DNA of 64,000 bases. Origin: Mauremys mutica (Eukaryota > Chordata > Testudines > Geoemydidae). Under the pieces are notes generated by a model. It ran no database searches. It saw only the letters and a list, made by a program, of their open reading frames with translations, and had not been told where the DNA came from. The DNA lies in the NCBI RefSeq assembly GCF_020497125.1, contig NC_059073.1:20667225-20731224 (forward strand), read 5' to 3'. The position numbers and the translations under genes are program-made. Shown here in pieces: positions 33,230 through 44,149 of this stretch. The first letter of the stretch is position 1. Each line of letters opens with the position of its first letter.

Positions 33230-33812
33230 TTGTGACTGAACTCCTTGGGGGAGAATTCTCCTACTCTGTTTTACTCACATTCTGCCACATATTTCATGTT
33301 ATAGCAGTCTTGTATAATGACCCAGCACATGTTGTTCATCTTAAGAACACTTTCACTGCAGATTTGACAAAACGCAAAGAAGGTACCAATGTGAGATTTC
33401 TAAAAATAGCTACAGCACTCGACCCACGGTTTAAGAATCACAAGTACCTTCCAAAATCTGAGAGGGACAACATGTGAAACATGCCATCAGAAGTCTTAAA
33501 AGAGCAACACTCAGATGCGGAAGCTACAGAATCTGAACCACCAAAAAAGAAAATCATCCTTCTGCTGGTTATCAAACAGAACCTGTCATCAGCATGGACG
33601 CATGCCCTCTGGAATGGTGGCTGAAGCATGAAGGGGCATACGAATGTTTAGCATATCTGGCACGGAAATACCTTGCAATGCTGGCTACAAAAGTGCCATG
33701 TGAATGCCTGTTCTCCCTTTCAGGTGACATTGTAAACAAGAAGCAGGCAGCATTATCTCCTGCAAATGTAAACAAACTTGTTTGTCTGAGCGATTGGCTG
33801 ACCAAGAAATAG
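33230..33812 (+). pseudogene. hAT transposase central and C-terminal fragment, broken frame
   Basis: Three frames carry transposase-like sequence: 'TADLTKRKEGTNVRFLKIA' and DPRFKNHKYLPKSERDNM at 33358-33475, then a frameshift, then ACPLEWWLKHEG...DIVNKKQAALS at 33594-33812. The last segment is the hAT C-terminal dimerisation domain. The N-terminal BED finger and catalytic DDE N-terminal part are missing, so it is inactive. This is the original orientation of the element; the left-arm copy is its inverted duplicate. Confidence 0.8.
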
Positions 33813-34167
33813 GACTGAGTGGACTTGCAGGCTCTAAAATTATACATTGTTTTATTTTTGAATGCAGTTTTTTGTACATAAGTCTACATTTGTAAGGTGA
33901 ACTTTCATGATAAAAAGATTGCACTATAGTACTTGTATTAGGTGAATTGAAAAATACTATTTCTTTTGGTTTTTTTACAGTGCAAATACTTGCAATCAAA
34001 AATAAATATAAACTGAGCATTGTACACTGTGTATTCTGTGTTGTAACTGAAATCAATATATTTGAACATGTAGAAAACAGCCAACAATATTTGAATAAAT
34101 GGTATTCTATTATTGTTTAACAGTGCGATTAATCACAATTAATTTTTTTAATCGCTTGATAGCCCTA

Positions 34168-34191
34168 ATATATATATATATATATATATAT
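34168..34191 (+). repeat. (TA)n microsatellite, right of the hAT element
   Basis: A TA run abutting the 3' end of the hAT transposon. Confidence 0.9.
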
Positions 34192-34193
34192 CC

Positions 34194-34950
34194 TATTGCT
34201 TTCCATATGTTGCAACTAGGAAATGTTCTTTCACACTCATCTGCAAACTATGACATCTGTAACTAGAACATTAATGAATGCAAAATAACTGGTTACCAGA
34301 ATATTTGTTTGAATTTGCTATCTACTAACATGCCCAAAAATTTATTTCTCCAAAACCACTTTCCCCCATGCATGGCAACCTGCATGGAACTTGAGAAGCA
34401 GCACAGATTGCAGGAGGGAAGAATTTGGAGGAGCCATCAGGCAGGCTATCTGTGTGCACATGAATAGAATGCTAGCTGCTGTTGCAACATATCTGTACAT
34501 AGCTCTCTTATAAAGAGCCAATTTAGTTTTACAAGCATGGAGTACACTCATGTTACTACCCAGCATGCACTGAATAAATTAAAGTAAATAGCTTGATCTG
34601 CTGAAATTAGAAAATTAGATTTAAAGAGACAAGTGCCTTCATCACCATAGTTAAAAAGCCCTGGACAGAGCTGACGCTCCATGGTTCCACTAAAAAGGGG
34701 AGTCTGTTTGGCATCCAACATTCCTCATGGAGCCATGCTCAGTTGGCATGTGTGTGATAGGGGATTGGCATTTGTGCCCTTTTTTTATTCTTGCATAGAC
34801 AAACCCTAAAAGGTGGTGGTGATGGTGGTGGTAGCAGAGGAAAGAGGAAAAGCAGGACATTTGGTGTATTTTTATTTATTACTTTAGAAGTATCATGAAT
34901 TTCAAATCTAGTCTTCCCTGGTATTGCTGGGAGACTCCTTGAAAATCCTT
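34194..34950. other. Unrecognised sequence
   Basis: No coding exon or repeat family was recognised. GGTGGT-type triplet runs occur at about 34812-34835. Confidence 0.4.
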
Positions 34951-34959
34951 GAATAATAG

Positions 34960-35050
34960 GAGGTTATTTATACCAGCATAGCTGCACCAGTGTTGTATCA
35001 CCAGTGCAAACCACCAGTGTGGATGTACTGCACTGGTGCAGCTTACTCTA
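34960..35050. repeat. Inverted repeat with CACCAGTG motifs
   Basis: TAGCTGCACCAGTG near 34980 is the inverse of CACTGGTGCAGCTTA near 35033. The motif CACCAGTG or its complement occurs at least five times within 90 bp. It looks like a fragment of a fold-back MITE. Confidence 0.5.
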
Positions 35051-35094
35051 GTTTGAAACCAAGATAAGCCACACTGGTGCAAGTGTAATGCCAA

Positions 35095-35290
35095 CAGACC
35101 CCAGTAGTCGGTGGGTATGATTGAAGCTGGGACCTCTGGAGCTTAGTGTAGGAGCCTCCACTGCATGAGCTAAAAGCCACATGGCTATTAGCTAAGGCTG
35201 TAACAGACTCATTAATCAATAAGTGTTCTCGGTGCCAATACATGGGACAGAGCATCACATCCAGGAGGCATGTGGGATACACAAGTTCCA
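35095..35290 (-). repeat. tRNA-derived SINE-like element, minus strand
   Basis: On the minus strand an A-box-like TAGCTCATGCAGTGGAGG is followed by 'TCCAGAGGTCCCAGCTTCAAT' with a B-box-like core. A related, more decayed copy lies at about 37055-37255. The class is tRNA-derived SINE; the family is not named with confidence. Confidence 0.5.
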
Positions 35291-35672
35291 TATTACATGG
35301 AGCAGCACACTTTCACTGAAGGTTGCACTGATATAGGTAACATGGTACATATCTCCCCAATATAGATAAGTCCTCAGATAGAAGCTTTCTGAGGCCAGGT
35401 TGTTGAATTTTTAACAAAGGCATCTCTCTCTCTCCTACACATTTTACAGGCATTGGAATTAAGTAGCTGTTAACATATAACAGAGTCTGCTTTGCATAGC
35501 ATATCCAGCATCACACATTTCTTAGCTCTCCAGTCTTCCACAGCATCTTTCAAAAAAAAAAAAGGGTACGTATGACCTGAATTTCCAAAGTGTGAAACCC
35601 TGTTCTTCTTGGACCACCATGAAGAAACATTAAAGGTCAGATGCCCACTTTTTATTTTTTCCTTTACAGATC

Positions 35673-36489
35673 TGTTATGGGGTGTGTAAACCTCACACTG
35701 GGACAGAAGAGGTTAAGGAGCAGTTCTGGGCTCAGGAGGATCCACCCTGCTGGACCTGCAAAGCCTCCTTGAGCTGGAGGAGCAACTTAGAAGACAGCCA
35801 GGCAGCTCAGAAGGGGGCAGATAGGCGAGGAGGGAAGATTTATCTTGGGAGTGCCAAAATAAGGGTACAGCCGGAATCCTGGATGCAGGGGAAAGGTCAG
35901 CAAGTGCCAGTTGCCCCAGGCCCTAGTGTGAGGGAACTCTTGGCTCTAACTTCTGGTGGATTATTTGTGAGGCTTTTAGCCATGCTCTAGCCTGGGGTGG
36001 GGGCGGGGGGGTAAGTGGTAGGAAGTGGCCGAGGGAGGCAGACCCAAAACACTGGCTCTTTGATATCTCTGTCTCTTGTGATGGAGCCCTGGGCCAGAGC
36101 CCCTTAGAGATGGAGGGCGTGAGTTCTCCTACCAACTACCCTCTCATGAAGGAGGCACAAATCCTTTTTTCCTGTTTCCTCCTCCCTGAGACAAGGGTGT
36201 GGGGGTAAGAGACAGTCTAAGCCCCGAGGCAAGAGTGGGCAACCCACAGGGGCCTGGAGATTGCCTGAAGAGCCTTTCTTTTGTGGGGATGTAGGACTAT
36301 ATATATAGCATTGCACTCTGTTACACTGTAAGGAATGGACTTGGTTGGTGACCTGGCCACAGGGCCAAGTTGCTACCTACCGAAACAGGGAGCACCACAG
36401 TGTCAGAGCAACTGCTGGCAAGGGATGCCAGAGATGGGGGAAGAGATAGGACCCAGTGCTGTAACCACTAGATGCCCAACCTTGTCACA
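35673..36489 (+). mobile_element. Solo LTR (817 bp) with 5-bp target duplication
   Basis: The element starts TGTTATGGGG and ends TTGTCACA, and AGATC is present at 35668-35672 and 36490-36494. Its start matches the 5' ends at 42968 and 47372 (TGTGATGGG). A TATATATA box lies at about 36298-36307. There is no internal coding region, so it is a solo LTR. Orientation is inferred from the TGT...ACA ends and the shared 5' start; the family (Gypsy or ERV) is not resolved. Confidence 0.65.
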
Positions 36490-36494
36490 AGATC

Positions 36495-37050
36495 CCTGTT
36501 TAACTTTTGAGATGGCGAATGCACATCTTGTTTGTGTACACAGATTGTGTACAGTAACACATAAGGAAGGTGTTGGCTACTGAGCTGGAAACACTGTTGG
36601 CATCCGTAATGATGCTAAAAATATCACAAACAGTCATTTATGTGGATCTTACAGTTCATATTATGCAAGGAGTTAGAAGCCTCACTTCTCTCTCATTCAC
36701 ATCCCCTATTGCTCAAACACATCTAACTGCCTATTAAGCCAGGTTAAGATCAGTCATGATTATGCCTTTTTAAACTTCCTAGTGTTTTTAGCCTATTGAC
36801 TAACCATATCATGCAGCTGACTAATAACCCAGCAGGTTCTCATTAAGCAATATTCCTTCACTCTATCACAGGACCACCATCTGTGCTGGAGACTTCCTCT
36901 GAGTCAGGAAGAGAACAAGATCATTACCAGAGAGGACAGCTTCTCCCAGAGTCTCCCACTGTCAGGGCGGCATATAGGGACAGAGCAGAGCTGCACCAAC
37001 CCTGAGGGAGCTTGGGGAGGAATCCTGCCCCAAGTAGGCCTAAATTCCTC
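36495..37050. other. Unrecognised sequence
   Basis: No coding exon or repeat family was recognised. Confidence 0.35.
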
Positions 37051-37054
37051 GCAA

Positions 37055-37255
37055 GCTGCCTAGCACGTGGAAGGAAATATGCCCTGCATCACTCTTCTTG
37101 GATCTTAAAGCATCTACTGCTTAAGCTAAAATACCCAGCTCTGTTAGCCAAGGCTGAAGCAGCCTCATCAATCTTGATATATGGCCCAACCACCAATAGA
37201 AAGAGACAGTGCCCTACCTGAATGGGTGTGGGTTACACGTACTAAATTCCCTGAC
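37055..37255 (-). repeat. Diverged SINE-like copy related to 35.1 kb
   Basis: The minus strand has 'TTTTAGCTTAAGCAGTAGATGC' (A-box-like) and GAGGCTGCTTCAGCCTTGGC in the same order as the element at 35095-35290. The B box has decayed. Confidence 0.45.
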
Positions 37256-37259
37256 TGCA

Positions 37260-38400
37260 CCAGTCCCATGCTGCAGGCTGATGTGCTCACAGCAGGGTCA
37301 TAGCCCCATTGCCTTTCCCTACCCCCTCTGAGGTGCTCTGTAACCCTGGGGAGCTGTGCAACAATCCCTCTAACCAGCTCAATACTGGGGCTGCAATTAT
37401 GCCTGTCCCTTATCATGCAGGGCTGACGTAACGGCTGTTTGTGCCCTGCCATGGCCTCCTCTGTGCACGTCAGTAACATCCTGGCATAACCTGGTCCATG
37501 ATCTCCTTACCTGCCCATATTCTCCCACTCTTTGCCTGATCTAATGTGACATGGGGGCTCAAGCAAAGGAATGGGAGTCAGGAAATCTGGTCTCTGCCAC
37601 AGACTTCCTTGGGTAAGTCACAGCTCTTCTGCACTTCAGACTTCCCATCTGGCAACAGGGTATTGTGAGTCTTCATTCATTAAGGGATTGAGTCTGTACC
37701 CACTGAAGTCAGTGGCGGAGCTCCCTTTGAATGCCAGGGTGCAGGATCAGGCACTTATGTCTTAAACAGAAAGCTACAAGGTTTGTCATTATTAGACCTG
37801 GACAAACTTTAAAAATCTAATTTACTTTCATAATTGATGTTGTTCGTTTACTTTTGCATTTCAGCCTAGACAATGCAAATAGATTGTTTGACTATTGTTC
37901 ATAGTCAGTTTATTAGAGAACTTTCCACTCCCTTTCTCATGCATTAGCACAGTGTTGTGATGTTCACTGCAGAAGGAGGTTTATTGGTTTAAAAAACCTG
38001 TTTCTATTAGAAATTTTTATATAATCATAGAAGCTTTTCAAATTGGTCTTCATTTTGTAAAAAACTGAATTTTATCAAACCTAATTCTGGGGGCAAATTT
38101 GACCTGATAGTTTCCAATAAAATATTTTGCTTTGTATCTATAGATATTTTTAATTAAAGAAATTTTTATCTTTAATTAAAATATATAAAAGATGTATAAG
38201 GAATAAAACAGTCACAAGAAATAAAATCTATATATAACTAAAAGCTTGTAGGTTACAAGAAATATATTACATCCTATTGATTGTATAATTTATCTTGTAG
38301 CTGTAAATTGTGAATTCATTAGAAGATTCTAAATCCTAATGGGTTAGAAGGAGTAGGTCCTTTCAAGGGTATCCTTCATGAAGGCACTTCTATCCAGTGG
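37260..38400. other. Unrecognised AT-rich sequence
   Basis: No gene was recognised. Part of 37685-37745 contains the recurrent 'CACTGAAGTCAGTGG' motif. Confidence 0.4.
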
Positions 38401-38404
38401 TCAG

Positions 38405-38680
38405 GGTTTCTATGAGCAGAATTTGTTGTTGTTTGTTTATTTGTTTGTATTACAGTAGTGCAGAGAGGTCCCAATTGAAGTTGGGGGCCAATTGTGCTAG
38501 GCCCTGTACAAACAAAATGAGACACAGTGTGTGCTCTGAGAACCTGACAATCCAAACAGACAGGACAGACAAAGGTGGGAGGGCAAACATAGGCACAGAG
38601 AGGTGAAGTGACTTGCCCAAGGTCACACAGCTGGTCAGTGGCAGAGCCAAGAATAGACAGACCCCAGGTCTCTAGTCTCA
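38405..38680 (+). repeat. MIR/L2-like repeat
   Basis: 'AATTGTGCTAGGCCCTGTAC' and 'TGACTTGCCCAAGGTCACAC' with 'GGTCAGTGGCAGAGCC' make this a well-preserved copy. Sequence 12985-13235 is a related copy. Confidence 0.75.
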
Positions 38681-38689
38681 TATCCTATC

Positions 38690-41600
38690 ATTAGCCCATC
38701 CTGCATCTCTTTGGCCGCGTGGCCTCTCCTATTTGCCCTCTTTGTTCTTCAGTATTTTTCACTGATATTTGACTGACCAGATACAGGAGAGAATGCCTGG
38801 ATGAGGTAGCCTTATCTCTGACCTGATAGCAATTTTATGCTGAAAAAAAATCATCATCTGCCCTCAAGAACAGGCCACTAATATTTTTTGTGGCATGTCC
38901 TTCACTGTTGTGACTACTAGCATTTCCATCAGCCTCTTCTGCATTCTAGTATAGTCTGAATGACAGGGCTTCTCACACTCAACCCAGCTGAGAACGGTTA
39001 CGATAACTTACCAGGAGTCTAAGGACTGCAATTAATATATATAAAATGGATCAGCTAGCAGCCTTCCCCAGTTTAATAAGGAGGTTCATCCCAGATAGAG
39101 CACAGGTCCCTGCCAGCCTGCAGTGTTCCATCTTCATCCGAGTGGTCTTTTCCATGGGTTACTGGATGTCTGAAGCTGTAGTCTCCTTGTTAAAAATGAG
39201 AGCAGCTGCATGTAGAACTCCATGCCCATATTTGACACATGGAGTGAACTTTGCCTAACCCTGGTTTACGACATAGTCTGTTTCATGAGATGCACTTGGT
39301 CAACACATGAGAACAAGAAAGTAGGAGTTGAGAACATCTGCTTTTCTTGTGCTTTCCAATGCTGTTGTGTACAGCTTTTTGTTCTGGAAGTCCGTCAAGC
39401 CTATAATACTCTCCAACCACTTGGATGCAACTGCTTAACCTGGTGCTTCTGTAAATTTGTTTTCATGCTGTGGTCAATTTAAAATTTTTCTGGTTTTGAC
39501 AAAATGTCAAAGTGCCCAAAGATTTTACTTGCTGTCCAGTGGTCAGGCTCTCAGTGCAGTATGCCTCTCGGTTAGTGAGCTGCTAACAGTTCTGGTCATC
39601 ATTGTTTCCAAGTAAAACAGTGATTGATTGTTAAAGATTTCCAGTATGGCAACTGGGAAAACAACTCAGATTGATGCTATGTCTGTATTTTATATGACCA
39701 CTGTCACTTAATAAATAAGCTACTAGAGACAGACCTAAGCCCCCAAATTCTAATTTCAAACACTGCATATTTTGATGTAGGATTTTGGTTTGAGCCATAG
39801 ATACTGTCCAGAACAAGATACTGCCATAACCAAGATCTGATTTAGCATCTGGCACCCAAACATTAAACAGTGCAAATCTTATGAAAACATCTGCTAGAGC
39901 ATCACGCAAGGGCCTGTTGGATTAGTGGCATAGCTCCAATGGGGGTGGAGCTCCAGCAGCAGATTGGACTGTTCTGTTCCATCCTAGCCTGTGTAGGTGA
40001 TGGGGGAGGGAGTCTGTCATTCCTTGGAAGACTCACTCAGATGGCGGCGAAGCCATCTTTCCATTTCACACAGTACCATTGCAAGTTCTTCTCATCTCTC
40101 ACTGTACAGTTAGTCCAGAAGGGGAGGAGATTGTGGGGAGAACAACTGGGATGGCAAAACTCCCATTTACTCCAGTGGGGCCAGGATTTCATCCCTCTGG
40201 TTTCCAGTGTTGTCATTTTTCTTACTCCAACAGTCAGCATGCTCACCAGGTGATAGCATTTCAAGAAAATGGGTGCACCCAGAAGTGAGCAAGAACTATG
40301 ACTCCAGTGATGTATGGCCCAAATTCTGCTTCCAATTATCCATCTGTCAGGTTATGTGTCTATCTTGGTACCCAGCACTGTATTATCTAAGCACTGCAAT
40401 ACATTCAGTGGGCTTTCACAGGTGGACCTAAGAGCAGGATCAGTCCTACTGATGCCTGTGATGGGTTTGAAAGCAAGTAGAAAGTTGTAACCGCTTTAAA
40501 ACCCTGCATCCATCTTACACAGCCTAGGATGTTCCCAAATCCTTTCCGTTGGATTATTTTGTTTGCAGACATCCTCAGTGCATGGAGCTCATTAATATCC
40601 ATTTCTAAGGGGCCTTTTCCTTTTGGGGCCTGTTGTTCATTTTCACTAAGATCCCTGGCAGTGCAAAAAGGCCTTAAAGTGGGAGTGACTTATATTGACA
40701 CCCACCTCAAAGCTGCATGAAGCTGGATGCTTAAAAACCTTTGAGGGTCTGAATGTAAATTAGAATCAGGCCCTCCATTTTTAAACTACACCTGAGCCTG
40801 AGTCGCGTGTCACTTTATGCCAGTGTAGCTCCCTGGAAACCAATGAAACTCTTCCTAATTTACACCAACATACGTGAGAGGAGAGCCAAGTTCTAAATCT
40901 CTGTCTGCTCTTTGCTCAGAATAACGACTGCTCAGTAACTGCACTGAAACATTTCACAGCATTTATTCTTCAGCACAGGAGCACCTGCAGAAGGCATTTC
41001 CCATCCTCCCTACAGTAGTTCCACTTCCAAATTTTTGCTGCGTACTGTACTCATGTGGGTTAGGGGGAGGCCTTTGTGTTTTACTACAATGATGAACAAT
41101 TAAAAAATCTCCCCCCAGGCACAATAGCAGGCACTCTGGAATGCATTGAATCAATGTAGCGATGGGAGAAGTATTAGAAGCTGGCACTGCCAAGAACCTA
41201 ACTGGCTTAAGGGGAAAAAGATGGAGTTTTTTAGGGCCAGATTCTGCCACCCTTTCCTGTGAATTACCTTACTTCATAAGTAGTCTACTTGAAATTAGTG
41301 CAGCTAGTCAGGGAATAAGGTACCACCACAAAGAGCACAAGGGTGGCAGACTCTCACCCAACGAGCAGCAGTGGTCTTCCTAGGAGGCAGTAAAGCAATT
41401 CATGACTGATGATCAACCCTTGAGCAAGCCAGCAAATGCAGCCCAAGCTACACTTTGTTCAGATAAACGCTGCAGTTTACAAAGTGCACAACAAGAATGT
41501 CGGAGGAAGACACACAGAAAGATGACTTGAGTCTGTAAATTGGAATCGATTATTCAAATGCAGATAATTCCACTCTTAGTTCTCCCAAACCCTTCGCAAA

Positions 41601-41790
41601 ACCTATAACACAGCAGAATCAGATGGTCCTGATCCCCATCTGGGAAACTGTTTTTATTCTGCAGCAAAGCAGGAGAAACACACACTGAAAAGCATGTGTT
41701 TGGGGTACAAAAATGTTGCAAATAATTCCTACCCCTATGTGAGGCTCAGATTACCCTCACCGCCCATTCTTGTAGCCTTAGAATATCTCT
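38690..41790. other. Long stretch of mostly unique sequence
   Basis: No coding exon was recognised. Fragments near 40145-40195 and 40800-40890 contain the recurrent 'AATGG..GTGTAAAT'-type motif. The remaining sequence shows nothing I can classify. Confidence 0.4.
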
Positions 41791-41796
41791 ATAGTG

Positions 41797-42090
41797 GAGC
41801 TGGAGGTGTAATTTCCAGCTTGGGTGGATGTACCCATGCTAGCTCTGATTGAGCTAGTGCACTAAAAATAGAAGTGTAACATGAGCAGTGGTAGTGTAGC
41901 AGGCTGTGTCGCTGCTCATATCTGCCCAAGTACATACGCAGGGTTTCTGAGGAGATCTTACTCTGACTGCTAGTCTGTCCTGCTGGAGTCACACTGCTGT
42001 GGCTACACTTCTATTTTCAATGCACTAGTTTGATCAGAACTTGCACCTGTATGTCCCCTCGAGCTTGAAATAACACCTTCCAGCTCCAGT
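41797..42090. mobile_element. Harbinger-type palindromic MITE
   Basis: The left end GGAGCTGGAGGTGTAATTTC and the right end GAAATAACACCTTCCAGCTCC are imperfect inverted repeats of about 26 bp, and the interior folds back. It is related to sequence at 53770-54022. No clear 3-bp duplication could be fixed, so the superfamily is inferred from the terminus. Confidence 0.65.
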
Positions 42091-42967
42091 GTGTCATACC
42101 CCAGGCCCATTTCTAGTACTCAATAGTCAAATGTAACAGCTACTGAATAACTTTCATGGTACAGTATTACTGTTGTCTGGTTATTGTTATCCATCCCATT
42201 CTTGATCATTCTAGGCACATGATGCTAAACCATGCTGGTTTGGTTGCCTTCATGGTTTTGGTTAGTGCAGTTGCTAAAGGCTTGTCAGGACAGCAGAATA
42301 GTCCATATTTTTGTCACTTTTCTGGCAGGTTATTTCCCACATCACAAGGTTATCCCATTGCCATTGAACTGAAGGAATATTTGGTGATCACTTTTCCAGT
42401 AAGTAGTAACTGTAATTTTTGCTGCAAAAAGCAATCATTTCTGAAACTTCCTTTCCCTCTCCCCTTCGAAGTGAAGCTATTTCACAGTGTACAGTATGTA
42501 TCAGGGCATTTCACCAGGTGGGTATTTTTACATCAGTCACATTTTTCTCACAGGCAGTAAAGCAGATAGCTGGGTGCTTTAATTTGGAGGCCCTTTGTGC
42601 ATCAATATTAAGCTGCAAAACGCTGCCTCTCCCTATTTCTCCAATCTTGTCTTCTATGGTTTCATCCCCGACTCCTCCACTCTGTCAGTGAGTACCTGAT
42701 TCGTGCTTAGCTGCCTGTGTTGTCAGCTTCTCCCACAGCTGCCTCTGTACATCGTGTCCTTGCTGTGGGACACCCTCCCTGAAGTCATTCATGAATCCAG
42801 TGCCCTCTCCTCAAGACCTGCCTCTGCTGATATGAAATCAGACAGCCAGTGAGGGTTGCAGTTTGTGTCAATCAGGGATAGCCAATTTTATTTAGTTAGT
42901 TAGTTAAAGTCTATGGTGATTTGGAACCATCAGGGGCCTCCTGGTTGTGAATAACTGTGTATGTCAT
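42091..42967. other. Unrecognised sequence
   Basis: No coding exon or repeat family was recognised. Confidence 0.4.
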
Positions 42968-43590
42968 TGTGATGGGGTGTTTTCCCCACACCAGCACTGA
43001 ATGGGTTAAGGTGGAAAGAGAGGCCAGTTAGCCATAGGCTGCACCTGCTGGGGAGCTAAGGGGCGATGACACTCATTGAGAATGAAGGCAGAAACGGGAG
43101 GCACTTCTACAGAGCCTAGGAGCTGAGGCTAGAGGGGGTGCCAGTGAGGTGAGCCTGCAGACGCACTCCCTGATACAGGATGGGGAGTAGGAGACTGAAA
43201 AGGGCAGTGCAGGAAGCAGTCCAGGGAAGGAGCAGTAAAGTCTGAGAGAGCATAGACCTAAGCTGCTGGTTTGAGGGTCCCTTGGCTGGAACCCATAATA
43301 GAGGGCAGGCCTCATTCCCCTACCAGCTGCTACAGGAGTGGCATATGGATAGGCAGTCTGCCTAGACTTCGTGGAAAGAGATTCTGATCTCCCAGAAGGG
43401 GAGAATGCTTGTGACTTGGCTGAAGGTCTAAGCCGCGAAGGAGAGATGCTGCAGCTCCTGACTAGTGAGGGAGGGGTCACTGAGGCAATGGGCTGAGCAA
43501 ATGCAGGATGGGTTGTGGACAGTGGCAAGTTAATTCCCCAGATGAACCACAAGGAGTTGACCCTGAGCAGTGAGTAGCCGACCCTGTATC
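42968..43590 (+). mobile_element. LTR-like element, right end uncertain
   Basis: The left end TGTGATGGGGTG matches the starts at 35673 and 47372, with the shared 'CACTGAATGGGTTAAGG' -type block following. The right boundary and a target duplication were not found. A 159-codon minus-strand frame here has no recognisable domain and is treated as chance. Confidence 0.45.
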
Positions 43591-43599
43591 AGTAACCAC

Positions 43600-44149
43600 A
43601 TGATTTGATCTTCCTTTTCACCCACTTCCTTTCTTGTTGCCCAGTTCACTTGTTCTTTCTCTTCTCAAATTAGACTGGACAGAACAAGCTCTGAAGGACA
43701 GGGCATGTCTCTTACTCTGTGCGTGTTCAACACCATTCCACAGGGATGGCAGGAGCCGCTAGGCCTGAATGACCTCTGTGCTGCTCCTGTGTGTCAGACA
43801 GGAGGAACAACAGCATCCTAATCGGGGTGAAATTTAAAACTGATCTTGAGAGAGACTTGAGTGCTGCATGAGCCTTGTGTTGGCACAGGGGAGAATTTCA
43901 CTCCAGGGGCACAAAGGTTGAAGTCCTGGCCCTACTGAGGTCAATAGGAGTTTTGCCATTGACCACAGGACGGGCTCCCCAATTTCTGCCTCAAACTCGT
44001 GCAAATGAAATAGCACCAAATCCACTGTGAGAGGGCCTTCTGCATATGCAGAGAAGGATGGGGCTGTCCCTAAGCCCTGGCAATGTAAATACAAAGGTTA
44101 CTGGGGCACTGTAGGGTGATTTTGAAGGACACTTCACTTTGTTCTCCTT
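43600..44149. other. Mostly unrecognised; MIR-like tail near 43640-43760
   Basis: 'CTTCTCAAATTAGACTGGAC' and 'CAGGGCATGTCTCTTAC' may be MIR-like. About 43925-43975 carries the recurrent 'TGAGGTCAATAGGAGTTTTGCCATTGACC' motif. Confidence 0.35.

Larger units (their letters stand above)
32581..34167 (+). mobile_element. hAT transposon with inverted-duplicated 3' ends (fold-back)
   Basis: The element begins TAGGGCTGTCAATTAATCGC and ends CTTGATAGCCCTA, inverted termini of hAT type, with TA-microsatellite on both sides (an 8-bp duplication cannot be distinguished there). The left arm (32581-about 33212) is the reverse complement of the right arm (about 33586-34167) at diverged similarity. Each arm carries the C-terminal dimerisation domain of a hAT transposase, on opposite strands. 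A central plus-strand segment has DPRFKNHKYL. The 5' part of the transposase gene is replaced by a second copy of the 3' end. Confidence 0.85.

Noticed and set aside
43073..43552. 159-codon minus-strand frame as a gene
   Set aside because: It sits in an LTR-like region with no domain, and open frames are expected in such GC-rich sequence.
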